The notes under the pieces: model-generated
Database searches by the model: none
Seen by the model: only the letters and a program-made list of their open reading frames with translations
Told to the model about the DNA's origin: nothing
Shown here: piece by piece, positions 17,663 through 27,147 of the stretch
How the letters are laid out: every line of letters starts with the position of its first letter
Numbering within the stretch: position 1 is the first letter of the stretch
Position numbers and translations under genes: made by a program
NCBI GenBank assembly: GCA_019454205.1
Contig: CP075369.1
Location: 1,116,001 to 1,180,000 of the forward strand
Source of the DNA: Xanthobacteraceae bacterium
Lineage (GTDB): Bacteria > Pseudomonadota > Alphaproteobacteria > Rhizobiales > Xanthobacteraceae
Reading direction: 5' to 3'
DNA: 64,000 nt

Positions 17663-19900
17663 GTGAACGGACAGGCCGCACTTCCAGCGGATCTTTCCGC
17701 CTTCGTCGTCGAAGAGGAAAACGACGAGAAGACCGTGACGCTTGCGGTCGAAGGAATTCACTGCGCCGTCTGCATTGGTAAAATTGAGAACGAGTTGCGT
17801 CAGGTGCCGGGGGTGATCGGCGCGCGCGTCAACTACACCAATCGGCGCGTCGTGGTGCGCTGGCACGGCGGAAAGTTGAATCCAAACGAATTGCTCTCGC
17901 GCCTCACGAAGATCGGTTATCGCGCCTATCCGTTCCGGCTGCAGGCCGATGGCGCGGAAGCGCAATATGCAAGCTGGCTGCTGCGTTGTCTCGCGGTTGC
18001 GGGCTTCGCGGCGATGAACGTTATGCTGCTTTCGGTGTCGGTATGGTCTGGCAACGTGACCGACATCACCCCGGAGACGCGGGATTTCTTCCACTGGCTT
18101 TCGGCGCTGATCGTGCTTCCGGCGATTGCTTATTGCGGGCGGCCTTTCTTCGACAGCGCTTTTCGTGCGTTGCGCGGTGGCGGCGTAAACATGGACGTCC
18201 CGATTTCGCTGGGCGTGCTGCTGGCGATCGGTCTTTCGCTCTATGAAACCGCGACGCACGGGCATCACGCTTACTTCGATTCCGCGATCATGCTGATGTT
18301 CTTCCTGCTCACCGGCCGCTATCTGGAGCAGGCGGCGCAAATGAAGATGCGCACGGCGGCGGGAAACATTTCCGCACTGCGCGGCGATGTTGCGTGTCGC
18401 ATCGAGAACGGAAAGGCAGCGGTCGTTCCCGTGGAACGGCTGAAAACCGGCGATCTCGTAATGGTGCGCGTAGGCGAGCGGGTTCCGGCCGACGGCTTGG
18501 TAACGAGCGGCGCGGGCCTGATCGACGAAAGCCTCGTCACCGGCGAAACGGCAGGCCGTTCGGTAGCGAAGGGCGACATTGTATACGGCGGCAGTCTCAA
18601 CCTCGACAGCGTGCTGTATGTCGAGGTGACAGCGGCCTCTGACAAATCGTTACTTGCGGACATTGAACGGCTGATTGCCGCCGCAGGTGAGAACAAGACG
18701 AAGTATGTGCGCCTCGCCGACAGTGCAGCGCGGCTCTATGCGCCGGTGGTTCATGTCACAGCGGCGCTGACGCTGGCGGGCTGGCTGGTCGCGGGTGCAG
18801 GCATTCACCAGTCGATCGTAATTGCCATTGCGGTGCTGATCATCACTTGCCCCTGCGCGCTGGCGCTTGCGGTCCCGACCGTTCAGGTCGTGGCGATGGG
18901 CGAGTTGTTCCGCTCGAACATCATCGTGAACAGTCCCGAATTGCTGGAGCGTCTCTCGGAAGCCGATGCGGTCGTGTTCGACAAGACCGGTACGCTCACG
19001 CTTCCGGATGCGGCTGTAGGCGATTTTTCGCACGCCGATCCGGAACTGGCAGACATCGCAGCACGGCTTGCACTGGCTAGCAGCCATCCGCTTGCGCGTG
19101 CGCTCGCAAAGCATAGTACCGCGCAGCTTTCCTATCCCGATGCGAAGGAGAAAGCAGGCGAGGGCGTCGCGGCGATGGTGAATGGCCGTGAAGCGCGGCT
19201 CGGCAGTGCTATTTTTTGTAATATGGAGCCGCAGGAAACGGACGAACGTAACCATGGGAAGTCCGCGATCTACTTCCGTTATAGCGATCGTACCGCTGCA
19301 TTCTGGGTCGGCCAACAGCTTCGCAAGGATGCTGTTGAGATTGTGCGCGCATTGCGCGAACGCGGACTGGAAGTCACGATTGCATCCGGTGACCGCGAGG
19401 AGGCGGTTGCCGAAATCGCGACGCAACTCGGTATCGAGACATTCCGCTTTGCATGCAAGCCGCAGGAGAAATACCGTCTGCTTGAGGAAATGAAGCAGGC
19501 AGGGCGCAAGGTGCTGATGGTTGGCGACGGCGTGAACGATGCGCCTGCGCTTGCCGCCGCGCATGTTTCATTATCGCCGATCACGGCCGCGCAGATCACG
19601 CAGGCCCATGCGGACGGAATGTTCCTCGGCGAGCGGCTTCGGCCAGTACTGGACGCGGTCGAAATCGCACGGCGCGCACGGCGGATCATGCACCAGAATC
19701 TCTGGCTGGCAGTGATATATAATGTAGTCGCCGTTCCGCTCGCGGTAGCGGGTTTCGTCACGCCGCTGATTGCCGCGGCGGCTATGTCCGGCTCGTCCGT
19801 TCTCGTTACGCTGAACTCGCTGCGTGCAAAACGTAGCGGAAAGCGCGAAGGCGAAAACGCAATGGAAGCATCCGGCGCGCCAGCGGAGGTCGCGGCATGA
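17663..19900 (+). CDS. ccoI: Copper-transporting P-type ATPase for cbb3 oxidase
   Basis: P1B-type ATPase exporting copper to the periplasm for cbb3 assembly. 745 residues from the GTG at 17663 with an AGGGGGAG site. N-terminal heavy-metal-associated domain with GIHCAVC, about eight membrane helices, the CPC ion site in IITCPCALALAVP, phosphorylation motif DKTGTLT, and hinge motif VGDGVNDAPALAAA. Its stop overlaps the ccoS start (ATGA). All catalytic motifs are intact. Confidence 0.96.
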   Translation: MNGQAALPADLSAFVVEEENDEKTVTLAVEGIHCAVCIGKIENELRQVPGVIGARVNYTNRRVVVRWHGGKLNPNELLSRLTKIGYRAYPFRLQADGAEAQYASWLLRCLAVAGFAAMNVMLLSVSVWSGNVTDITPETRDFFHWLSALIVLPAIAYCGRPFFDSAFRALRGGGVNMDVPISLGVLLAIGLSLYETATHGHHAYFDSAIMLMFFLLTGRYLEQAAQMKMRTAAGNISALRGDVACRIENGKAAVVPVERLKTGDLVMVRVGERVPADGLVTSGAGLIDESLVTGETAGRSVAKGDIVYGGSLNLDSVLYVEVTAASDKSLLADIERLIAAAGENKTKYVRLADSAARLYAPVVHVTAALTLAGWLVAGAGIHQSIVIAIAVLIITCPCALALAVPTVQVVAMGELFRSNIIVNSPELLERLSEADAVVFDKTGTLTLPDAAVGDFSHADPELADIAARLALASSHPLARALAKHSTAQLSYPDAKEKAGEGVAAMVNGREARLGSAIFCNMEPQETDERNHGKSAIYFRYSDRTAAFWVGQQLRKDAVEIVRALRERGLEVTIASGDREEAVAEIATQLGIETFRFACKPQEKYRLLEEMKQAGRKVLMVGDGVNDAPALAAAHVSLSPITAAQITQAHADGMFLGERLRPVLDAVEIARRARRIMHQNLWLAVIYNVVAVPLAVAGFVTPLIAAAAMSGSSVLVTLNSLRAKRSGKREGENAMEASGAPAEVAA

Positions 19901-20043
19901 ATGTCATCGTCTTCCTTCTGCCGATCGCGCTCGGCCTCGGCCTGATGGGTCTTGGCGCGTTTTTCTGGTCGATCCGCTCCGGGCAATATGAGGATCTCGA
20001 AGGCGCGGCGACGCGGATGCTCGGCGACGACGATCTGCCCTGA
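19897..20043 (+). CDS. ccoS: cbb3 oxidase maturation protein CcoS
   Basis: A 48-residue single-helix protein: MNVIVFLLPIALGLGLMG, then GAFFWSIRSGQYEDLEGAA and an acidic tail. The FWSIRSGQYEDLEGAA pattern is diagnostic for CcoS, which is required for heme and copper insertion into CcoN. It overlaps the end of ccoI by four bases. It is the last gene of the oxidase cluster and converges on the minus-strand livF with only eleven bases between the stops. Confidence 0.94.
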   Translation: MNVIVFLLPIALGLGLMGLGAFFWSIRSGQYEDLEGAATRMLGDDDLP

Positions 20044-20054
20044 ATCGGGCAGTT

Positions 20055-20759
20055 TCACACCGCGCAGTAGCGTTCCTGAATTTCCGGGTTCGCCTGCAAC
20101 GCCGCCGCCGTGTCCTGATGCACGATCACGCCCTGATCCATGACATAGGCGCGGTCGGAGAACGCGAGCGCCAACTCGACGTTCTGCTCGACCAGCAGGA
20201 TCGTCATGCCGGCTTTCTTCATGTTGCCGAACTGCTCGTACATTTCTTCGACCAGGATCGGCATGATGCCCTCGGACGGCTCGTCGAGCAGGATCATCTT
20301 CGGTTCCGCCATCATCGCGCGGGCGATAGCGAGCATCTGCTGCTCGCCGCCGGAAAGCGTGGTGCCTTGCTGATGCAGGCGTTGCTTGAGGCGAGGGAAG
20401 GTCGCCGCGATCCGGTCGACCATCTCGCGCTCCTTGGAGGCAGTCTTTGCCGCCATGATGCCGAGCCGGAGATTTTCCTCGACCGTAAGGCCGGGAACGA
20501 TGCGCCGCTCCTCCGGCACATAGGCAAGGCCGAGGTGGAATCGCTCATGCGCGGGCCGCTCCAGTAGCGAGACGCCTTCGAACTCGACGCTGCCGCTGCA
20601 CTTCGGCACCAGTCCCATGATGGTTTTCAGCGTCGTCGTCTTGCCCGCGCCATTGCGGCCGATCAGCGTGACGATCTCGCCCTGTTTCACTTCCAGCGAA
20701 ACGCTTTGCAGGATGTGGCTGTGGCGATACCAGGCTTGCAGGTTATCGACCTTAAGCAT
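20055..20759 (-). CDS. livF: Liv-type ABC transporter ATP-binding protein LivF (cluster 1)
   Basis: Cytoplasmic ATPase of 234 residues with Walker A GRNGAGKTT, signature LSGGEQQML, Walker B ILLDEPSEGI and the LivF marker YVPEERRIVPGLTVEENL. Last gene of the minus-strand operon that starts with the molybdenum hydroxylase. The start is the ATG at 20759, or the GTG one codon upstream that overlaps the livG stop. Probably transports an aromatic or amide-type acid rather than leucine, judging by context (inference). Confidence 0.93.
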   Translation of the reverse strand: MLKVDNLQAWYRHSHILQSVSLEVKQGEIVTLIGRNGAGKTTTLKTIMGLVPKCSGSVEFEGVSLLERPAHERFHLGLAYVPEERRIVPGLTVEENLRLGIMAAKTASKEREMVDRIAATFPRLKQRLHQQGTTLSGGEQQMLAIARAMMAEPKMILLDEPSEGIMPILVEEMYEQFGNMKKAGMTILLVEQNVELALAFSDRAYVMDQGVIVHQDTAAALQANPEIQERYCAV

Positions 20760-21526
20760 CACGCCACCCTCGCAGGCTTGGTGAGGCCTTGACCGAGATA
20801 GACCCGCTTGACCTGATCGTTGGCGCGGATGTCGTCGGGCGCGCCTTCGGCGAGCAGTTCGCCGTGGTGGAGCACGATCACGCGCTGCGCGAGGCCCATG
20901 ACGAGCTTCATCTTGTGCTCGACAAGGATTACGGTGCGCTCCGCCGCCAGCTTTTCGATCAGCGTCATCATTTCCTTGGTTTCTTCGGGACTCATTCCGG
21001 CGGTCGGCTCGTCGAGCAGCAGCAGCTTCGGATTGGATGCAAGCGCCATCGCCACTTCGAGGCTGCGCTGTTCTCCGTGTGCCAGTTCGCGGGCGCGGTT
21101 CAGGCGGCGATGGCCGAGGCCGACCAGTTTCAGGAGCGCATTCGCGGTTTCGAACGTCTCAGGGTAATCGTTGCGCGATTTGAACAACTGGAAGCGCGTG
21201 GTCCGGGCCTGCACGGCGATGCGAACGTTCTCTTCCGTCGTGAGTTCGGGGAAAACGCTGGTGATCTGGAACGATTTCGCAATCCCCATGCGCGCGAATT
21301 CGTGCGGCGAGGCCCCGGAAATATCCTTGCCTTCGAAATGCACCGTGCCGTTGGTCGGATAGAACGCACCGGAGATCACGTTGAAGAAGGTGCTTTTCCC
21401 GGCGCCGTTCGGGCCGATCACGGCGGTCAGCTTGCCGCGCGGAAACGATACCGAGACATTGTTCAGCGCAGTGAAGCCGCCGAAAATCTTGCTTACGCCG
21501 CGGGTTTCGAGAATGGGGCCGCTCAT
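20759..21526 (-). CDS. livG: Liv-type ABC transporter ATP-binding protein LivG (cluster 1)
   Basis: ATPase of 255 residues starting at the ATG at 21526, which overlaps the livM stop by four bases (ATGA). Walker A GPNGAGKST, LivG-type signature AHGEQRSLE, Walker B LLLDEPTAGMSPEE. A long open frame continues upstream across livM but in a different frame from the real permease, so it is not a fusion. Confidence 0.93.
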   Translation of the reverse strand: MSGPILETRGVSKIFGGFTALNNVSVSFPRGKLTAVIGPNGAGKSTFFNVISGAFYPTNGTVHFEGKDISGASPHEFARMGIAKSFQITSVFPELTTEENVRIAVQARTTRFQLFKSRNDYPETFETANALLKLVGLGHRRLNRARELAHGEQRSLEVAMALASNPKLLLLDEPTAGMSPEETKEMMTLIEKLAAERTVILVEHKMKLVMGLAQRVIVLHHGELLAEGAPDDIRANDQVKRVYLGQGLTKPARVA

Positions 21527-22503
21527 TTCCGCTCCATCCAGTCGAGGATCGAACCCCAGATGCCGCGCGGGAAGAACAACACGAACACGATGAAGATGAT
21601 GCCGACGAAAAGTTGCCAGTGCGTCGTCATGTTCGAGAGCACATCCTGCACCAGCAGGAAGGTAGCGGCACCAACGAACGGGCCGAAGAACGTTCCCATG
21701 CCGCCGAGTAGCGCCATCATCACAACCTGACCCGACGTGGTGTAGTGCAGCGTCTCGACCGGAACGATGGAGAGGTGGATCGCGTTCAGCGCGCCTGCCA
21801 GTCCGCAAATCGCACCGGAAAGCACGAAGGCGACGAACTTGGTCCTGCTCACGTCGTAGCCGCAGGCGCGCGCGCGGCCTTCGTTCTCGCGGATGGCTTC
21901 CAGCACCGCGCCGAACGGCGAGTTCAGTACGCGCGAAAACAGCCAGATCGCTACGCCGACGAAGCAAAGGATCACGTAATATTTGGTGATCGGCTTGATG
22001 AAGGAAACCGGGTAGCCGAACACGGAGATGGTTTGTAGGTTCACGCCGCGCAGGCCGTTCTCGCCGCCGGTCAGTCCCTGCAACTGGTAGAACAGATAAT
22101 AGACGCACATGGAAAGTGCGAGCGTCACCATTGCGAAGTAGATGCCGCGCGTGCGGATCGCGAGAAATCCGATGATGACCGCGAAGAAAGTCGCGACCGC
22201 GACGCCGGTCAGGATCGCGGCAAACCAGCCGAACCCGTAGTGCACGATGGCGATGCCGCAGCCATACGCGCCGCTGCCGAGAAAGGCTGCATGGCCGAAG
22301 GAAAGCAGGCCAGTGTATCCGAAGATCAGGTTGAAACCGAGCGCGAACAGCCCAAGGATGAGAATGTTCACCGCCAGCGCTTCGTATGGCGTGATCCAAG
22401 GAAAGATCGCGAGAAAGAGAAGCGTCAGCAGCACGCGGTACTTGCTCGCGAGGGCGAGCCAGTCGCCACGTTTCTCGGTGGTGGGGATGCTGTCGATGGC
22501 CAT
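21523..22503 (-). CDS. livM: Liv-type ABC transporter permease LivM (cluster 1)
   Basis: Inner-membrane permease of 326 residues with the LivM hallmark GYTGLLSFGHAAFLGSGAYG near residue 65 and the EAA-like loop ENEGRARACGYDVSRTKFVAF. The start at 22503 gives a short cytoplasmic lead (MAIDSIPTTEKRGDW). Five bases separate it from livH; it overlaps livG. Confidence 0.92.
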   Translation of the reverse strand: MAIDSIPTTEKRGDWLALASKYRVLLTLLFLAIFPWITPYEALAVNILILGLFALGFNLIFGYTGLLSFGHAAFLGSGAYGCGIAIVHYGFGWFAAILTGVAVATFFAVIIGFLAIRTRGIYFAMVTLALSMCVYYLFYQLQGLTGGENGLRGVNLQTISVFGYPVSFIKPITKYYVILCFVGVAIWLFSRVLNSPFGAVLEAIRENEGRARACGYDVSRTKFVAFVLSGAICGLAGALNAIHLSIVPVETLHYTTSGQVVMMALLGGMGTFFGPFVGAATFLLVQDVLSNMTTHWQLFVGIIFIVFVLFFPRGIWGSILDWMERK

Positions 22504-22508
22504 GGCGA

Positions 22509-23396
22509 TTATCCGAGCGCGCCTTCGCGGCCGAGCAGGCCGCGCGGGCGAACCAGCAGCACCAGCGCCATCAGCACGAAGATCGAAACCTTCGCCATGT
22601 CGGGCGCGAACAGCGACGTCATTGCGACGACAATGCCGACCAGCAATCCGGCGATCACCGCGCCCATCAGCGATCCCATGCCGCCGACGACCGTGACGAC
22701 GAAGGCTTCCGCCAGCACCGGAATGCCCATCTCCGGCGTCAGCCCTTGCAGCGGCGCAGCGAGCACGCCCGACAATCCGGCGATGCCGGTGCCGAGGCCG
22801 AACACGAGGAGCCACACGCGCGAAATGTCGATGCCGAGCACGCGCACGATTTCAGGGTCGCGTGCACCAGAACGGATGATGATGCCGTACTTCGTGCGCT
22901 CGATGAAGTACCAGAGTCCGATCACGATGGCTGCGGTAAACGCGATCAGGAACAGGCGATAGAGCGGGAAATAGCCGATGCCGATGTTCACCGCGCCACG
23001 CAGTTCGGGCGGCGGCGGCAGACGGAAGCCGGTGAGGCCGAACAGAATTCGGATCGTTTCGACGAAAACGAAAGACAGGCCGAATGTAAGAAGCAGGGGG
23101 TAGTCGATGCCGCGGCCATACAGCGGCCGCACCAATACGCGCTCGACGACCAACCCGATGCAACCGACCGCCAGCGGCGTGATGACAAGCGAAATCCAGA
23201 AATTTCCGGTCAGCCCGAACAGGAAGAAGCCGACATAGGCGCCGACCATGAAGAACGCGCCATGCGCGAAGTTCACGACATTCAGCATGCCGAAAATCAG
23301 CGACAGCCCGATCGCAAGCAGCGCATAGACCGAGCCGAGCGCGATGCCCGTCACGATTTGCAGGGCGAACAGGTCGAGGGTCACGCCACCGAGCAT
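22509..23396 (-). CDS. livH: Liv-type ABC transporter permease LivH (cluster 1)
   Basis: Permease of 295 residues, first in the transporter core. N-terminal GIALGSVYALLAIGLSLIFG and NVVNFAHGAFFMVGAY are LivH hallmarks; the C-terminal half carries EAFVVTVVGGMGSLMGA. Located 80 bases after the binding-protein gene, with a strong stem-loop in the gap. Confidence 0.93.
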   Translation of the reverse strand: MLGGVTLDLFALQIVTGIALGSVYALLAIGLSLIFGMLNVVNFAHGAFFMVGAYVGFFLFGLTGNFWISLVITPLAVGCIGLVVERVLVRPLYGRGIDYPLLLTFGLSFVFVETIRILFGLTGFRLPPPPELRGAVNIGIGYFPLYRLFLIAFTAAIVIGLWYFIERTKYGIIIRSGARDPEIVRVLGIDISRVWLLVFGLGTGIAGLSGVLAAPLQGLTPEMGIPVLAEAFVVTVVGGMGSLMGAVIAGLLVGIVVAMTSLFAPDMAKVSIFVLMALVLLVRPRGLLGREGALG

Positions 23397-23424
23397 TGCC
23401 GTTCACTTCCGTAATAAAGGCGCG

Positions 23425-23460
23425 GTTGCCGGCTTCCGGGGAATGATGGAAGCCGGCAAC
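23425..23460 (-). other. Stem-loop between binding-protein and LivH genes
   Basis: A perfect 13-base inverted repeat (GTTGCCGGCTTCC / GGAAGCCGGCAAC) with a 10-base loop, lying wholly in the 80-base gap. On the transcribed minus strand it is followed by CGCGCCTTTATTACGG, which lacks a strong T-run. Such elements commonly lower readthrough or protect upstream mRNA so that the binding protein is made in excess over the permeases. Confidence 0.7.
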
Positions 23461-23476
23461 AGGCGCAAGTTGGCGC

Positions 23477-24715
23477 TTAGCTCTTGTGTCCGAGCTCTGC
23501 GCAGGTGCGGAGGTTCTTCTCGTCGGGCTGTTCGATCGACACGATCGAGAAGACGTCGTTCTTGTCTTTCTGGTCCTTGTGCTTCGACTCGACGATGATG
23601 GTCGATTGCACCGACTGGTGATCGCAGCCGCGGTAGTACTGCGCGCCCTTGTACCAGTCGTATTTCAGCGCGCGCATCGCGGCGATGACCTTCTCGGTTT
23701 CGACCGACTTCGCGGCCTTGACCGCTTCAAGCACCGAACGGACGCCGGCATAGCCGAGCGCGCCGTAATCGGACGGCACCGCGCCGCCGTTTGCTGCACG
23801 GAACTTGTCGTTGAAGGCCTTGGCGGAGGCCACGGTGTCTTCGAGACGCCAGTAGTAGGAAGTGCCGCCGACCACGCCTTCGAACACGTCGCCGCCAGCC
23901 TGACGCGCGGTATAGAGCAGCACCGGCGCTACCAGCTTGGTCTTGTTCTTCAGGCCGAACTCGGTCGCCTGCGTGATCGAGATCACCTGGTCGCGGCCGA
24001 AGTTGCAGAGGCAGAGCACGTCCGGGGCGAGCGCCTGGATGCGCGGCAGGAACGCCGAGTAGTCGCTCGCGCCGATCGGGTGGCGGAGATCGGCGAGAGT
24101 CTCGATGCCGAACGCCTTGCTCGCGGTCTGGAAGCCGCGAACCATTTCATGGCCATAGGCATAGTCGGCGGTGAGGAACACCACGCGCTTGCCGAACTTC
24201 GGAAACGCATAGCGGGCGACCGCGCCCGCGGTCATGTGCGGGTTCAGCGCTTCGTGGAACGTGAACTTCGACCAGTCCTTGACTTCGTTGATGGCGTCCG
24301 ACTGGCTGATCGAATTGAAGATCACGCCGCGCTCTTTCGCGACGTTGTTGATGGAAAGCTGCACGGCCGCCGACAGCGAGCCGACGATGAAGTTGACCTT
24401 GTCCTTCTCGATCAGCTCGAGGGTGCGGGTCGCGGCTTCGCCCGGATTCAGCTTGTCGTCGCGCACCAGCAACTCGGCTTTCTGGCCGTTGAAGCCGCCG
24501 GCGTCGTTGAAGTCCTTGATGGCGATCTGCGCAGCGCGAACCTGATCGTTCGCTTCCGCGCCGAACGGGCCGGTGAGCGGCACAGGAAAGCCGATCTTGA
24601 TCGGTGCGCCTTGCGCGCGGACGATCGAGAACAGGCCGGGCGAGAATGCAGCGACTGCGCCCGCGGCTGCCGCCCCCTTTAATATGCGGCGGCGTGTGGT
24701 TTCTTTCTTTGTCAT
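23477..24715 (-). CDS. ABC transporter substrate-binding protein, Liv/amide type, Tat-exported (cluster 1)
   Basis: Periplasmic binding protein of 412 residues, type I fold (Peripla_BP_6). The N-terminus TTRRRILKGAAAAG is a twin-arginine signal followed by a hydrophobic stretch and a likely cleavage after VRAQG. The mature part begins IKIGFPVPLTGPFGAEANDQ, standard for this family. The ATG at 24715 has a GGGAGGAAG site. It follows the molybdenum hydroxylase large subunit by 47 bases in the same direction, suggesting that the transporter imports that enzyme's substrate (inference). Tat export is less usual than Sec for this family but recurrent in alphaproteobacteria. Confidence 0.9.
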   Translation of the reverse strand: MTKKETTRRRILKGAAAAGAVAAFSPGLFSIVRAQGAPIKIGFPVPLTGPFGAEANDQVRAAQIAIKDFNDAGGFNGQKAELLVRDDKLNPGEAATRTLELIEKDKVNFIVGSLSAAVQLSINNVAKERGVIFNSISQSDAINEVKDWSKFTFHEALNPHMTAGAVARYAFPKFGKRVVFLTADYAYGHEMVRGFQTASKAFGIETLADLRHPIGASDYSAFLPRIQALAPDVLCLCNFGRDQVISITQATEFGLKNKTKLVAPVLLYTARQAGGDVFEGVVGGTSYYWRLEDTVASAKAFNDKFRAANGGAVPSDYGALGYAGVRSVLEAVKAAKSVETEKVIAAMRALKYDWYKGAQYYRGCDHQSVQSTIIVESKHKDQKDKNDVFSIVSIEQPDEKNLRTCAELGHKS

Positions 24716-24762
24716 GACTTCCTCCCTGGTAGTCTTCTTTGTGATGGTCTTTTGCTTGGTAC

Positions 24763-27147
24763 TTACACTTTACGAAGGGCTTTCAGGATTTCCTGCGGCG
24801 TAACCGGTTGTGCCGCGACGTGCGCGTCGAACGGATGCAATGCGTCATTGATGGCGTTGATGACAGCGGCGGGCGCACCTGCCGTGCCTGCTTCACCGGC
24901 GCCTTTCGCGCCGAGTTCGGACGAAGTCGTCGGCGAGATCACATGCGCGACTTCGATGTCCGGCATCTCTGATGCCATCGGCACCAGATAGTCCGCCATC
25001 GTCGCATTCAGCATCTGGCCTTCCGCGTCGTAACGGCAGACTTCGTAGAGTGCCGCGCCGATACCTTGCACGATGCCGCCGCGCACCTGTTCGTCCACGA
25101 GTTGCGGGTTCAGCACGGTGCCGCAATCTTCCACGCACCAGTGCCTGAGCAGTTTCACGTAGCCGGTTTCGGTATCGACTTCGACATACGAACCCTGAAT
25201 GCCGTTCGTGAACGCGAACGGATAATCCTTCGGCACGTAATGGCGCGTGACCACGAATTCCGGCTTGAGATCTGCGGGCAGGGTGTCGGGGCGGAAGTAG
25301 GCGACGCGCCCCAGCTCCGCGAGCGGCATGCGCTCGGTGCCGGTTTCCTTGTCCACGATATTGCCTTTGCGAATATCGAGCGTCTCAGGCTTCGTTTGCA
25401 GAATGACGGCGGCAACGTCGAGGATGTTGCTGCGCAGCGCCTTGCCGGATTGCCACGCCGCTTCGCCGCCGATGCCGGCCGCGCGGCACGCCCAGGTACC
25501 GCCGCCGTAAGGCGTTGCGTCGGTGTCGCCGGTCACGACCCGCACATCGGAGAGCGGCACGCCGACCGAAGTCGCGACCACTTGTGCGATCACTGCTTCG
25601 GTGCCCTGACCTTGCTCGGTAACGCCAATGGAAGCGACCACGCCGCCTTGCGGATTGAGCCGGAGCGTGCAGCCGTCCTGTGAGGAGATACGCGCGCCGC
25701 CGACGCCGTAGAATGCTGCCGAGGGGTTCGTAATCTCGATAAAGGCCGCGATACCGATGCCGCGATGGATTCCCTTCTTGCGTAGCTCCACCTGTTCCCT
25801 GCGGAGCGTGTCGTAGTCCATCATCTTCAGCAGTTTGTTCAACGACTGCTGGTGCGAAAGTTTCTCGAACTTGATGCCGGAAGCGGCGACAGAAGGATGT
25901 GCGTCGTCGGGAATTACATTCTTCCGGCGCACTTCAGCCGGGTCCATGCCGATCTTCGCGGCCGCCATATCGATCAGGCCTTCCGTCACCATCACGGCGA
26001 TTGGATGACCTACCGCGCGGTACTGACACATCGGCACCTTGTTCTGGAACACGACGCGCGCGCGGGCGCGATAATTCTTGTGCTTGTACGGGCCGCCGGT
26101 GAGGTTCACGACCTGATTGGCTTCGACCGCACTGGTGCGAGGATAAACCGAATAGGGACCGATGCCTGTGAGATCGTCGATCTCGAAGGCAAGGATTTCG
26201 CCATCGGCGGCAATCGCCATCTTGCCCTTCACGCGATGGTCGCGCGCATGAATGTCGGAGACAAAAGACTCCATGCGGTCGGCGATGAATTTCACCGGGC
26301 GCTTCAGGATTTTGGCCGCCGCCACCGTCGCCATCTCATCCGGATAGATGTGGACCTTGATGCCGAACGAGCCGCCGACATCCTTGCACACCACGCGCAC
26401 GCTCGCTTCCGGCAGGCCGAGATGCTTGCACACGATGTCCTGCATCATGTGCGGCGCCTGGAACGAATGATAGACCGTCATCTTCTCTTCGCCTTCGTTC
26501 CAGTCGGCAAGGATGGAACGCGGCTCCAGCGTCACGCCGGTATGGCGGCCGATGCTGAAGGTCTGCTCAACCACGGCGGCCGCGCCGGCAAAGGCGGCAT
26601 CGACTTCGCCGACTTCCAGCATGCGCTCGAAGGCAAGGTTGTCGCCAAGTTCGGGATGGATCACGGGCGTCGAAGCGTCGAGCGCCTTTTCCATATCGAC
26701 CACGACCGGCAACGCTTCCAGATCGGCTTCGATCAGTGCGACCGCGTCTTCCGCCTGCGCGCGCGTTTCCGCAACGACAGCGGCAATCGCTTCGCCAGTC
26801 CAGCAGGCGCGATCCAGGGGAAGCGGATATTGCTCGGCCGACTTCAAACCCTTGAAGTGGCTCAGCACTGCGATCCACGGCGTGCAAACCTTGGCGAGAT
26901 CTTCACCGATGAACACGGCGATCACGCCGGGCGCGGCCTTCGCAGCGGTCAGATCGAAACCGTTGATTTTCGCGTGCGCGTAGGGCGAACGCAGGAATGC
27001 GATGTGCGCGAGGCGGGGCAGGCGCACGTCGTCGACGTACGTTCCGCGGCCCTGCACCAGACGCTTCGCGTTCGGGCGTGGCACCGAGCGTCCGATATAG
27101 CTGTTCGGCCGGTCGAGGAAAGTGAGATTGCTGTCCTGCGCGCTCAT
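24763..27147 (-). CDS. Molybdenum hydroxylase large subunit, xanthine dehydrogenase family (system 1)
   Basis: Molybdopterin-cytosine-dinucleotide subunit of 794 residues that hydroxylates a carbon, typically in a heteroaromatic ring, with water as oxygen donor. Visible features: N-terminal domain RPNAKRLVQGRGTYVDDVRLP, Mo-domain GGSFGIKVHIYPDE, active-loop region MCQYRAVGHPIA, and the catalytic glutamate in LGAKGAGEAG. The CO-dehydrogenase loop AYxCSFR is absent, so this is not a CO dehydrogenase. Overlaps the small subunit gene by four bases (ATGA) in the order medium, small, large. Specific substrate unknown; a heteroaromatic is likely from the neighbouring monooxygenase. Confidence 0.92.
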   Translation of the reverse strand: MSAQDSNLTFLDRPNSYIGRSVPRPNAKRLVQGRGTYVDDVRLPRLAHIAFLRSPYAHAKINGFDLTAAKAAPGVIAVFIGEDLAKVCTPWIAVLSHFKGLKSAEQYPLPLDRACWTGEAIAAVVAETRAQAEDAVALIEADLEALPVVVDMEKALDASTPVIHPELGDNLAFERMLEVGEVDAAFAGAAAVVEQTFSIGRHTGVTLEPRSILADWNEGEEKMTVYHSFQAPHMMQDIVCKHLGLPEASVRVVCKDVGGSFGIKVHIYPDEMATVAAAKILKRPVKFIADRMESFVSDIHARDHRVKGKMAIAADGEILAFEIDDLTGIGPYSVYPRTSAVEANQVVNLTGGPYKHKNYRARARVVFQNKVPMCQYRAVGHPIAVMVTEGLIDMAAAKIGMDPAEVRRKNVIPDDAHPSVAASGIKFEKLSHQQSLNKLLKMMDYDTLRREQVELRKKGIHRGIGIAAFIEITNPSAAFYGVGGARISSQDGCTLRLNPQGGVVASIGVTEQGQGTEAVIAQVVATSVGVPLSDVRVVTGDTDATPYGGGTWACRAAGIGGEAAWQSGKALRSNILDVAAVILQTKPETLDIRKGNIVDKETGTERMPLAELGRVAYFRPDTLPADLKPEFVVTRHYVPKDYPFAFTNGIQGSYVEVDTETGYVKLLRHWCVEDCGTVLNPQLVDEQVRGGIVQGIGAALYEVCRYDAEGQMLNATMADYLVPMASEMPDIEVAHVISPTTSSELGAKGAGEAGTAGAPAAVINAINDALHPFDAHVAAQPVTPQEILKALRKV

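Noticed and set aside
20759..22399. Apparent LivM-LivG fusion in one long frame
   Set aside because: The N-terminal 290 residues are out of frame with the real LivM, which is read in another frame and overlaps livG by ATGA; no fusion exists.
24763..27147. Carbon monoxide dehydrogenase CoxL
   Set aside because: The diagnostic AYxCSFR loop is absent; the corresponding residues read CQYRAVGHP.
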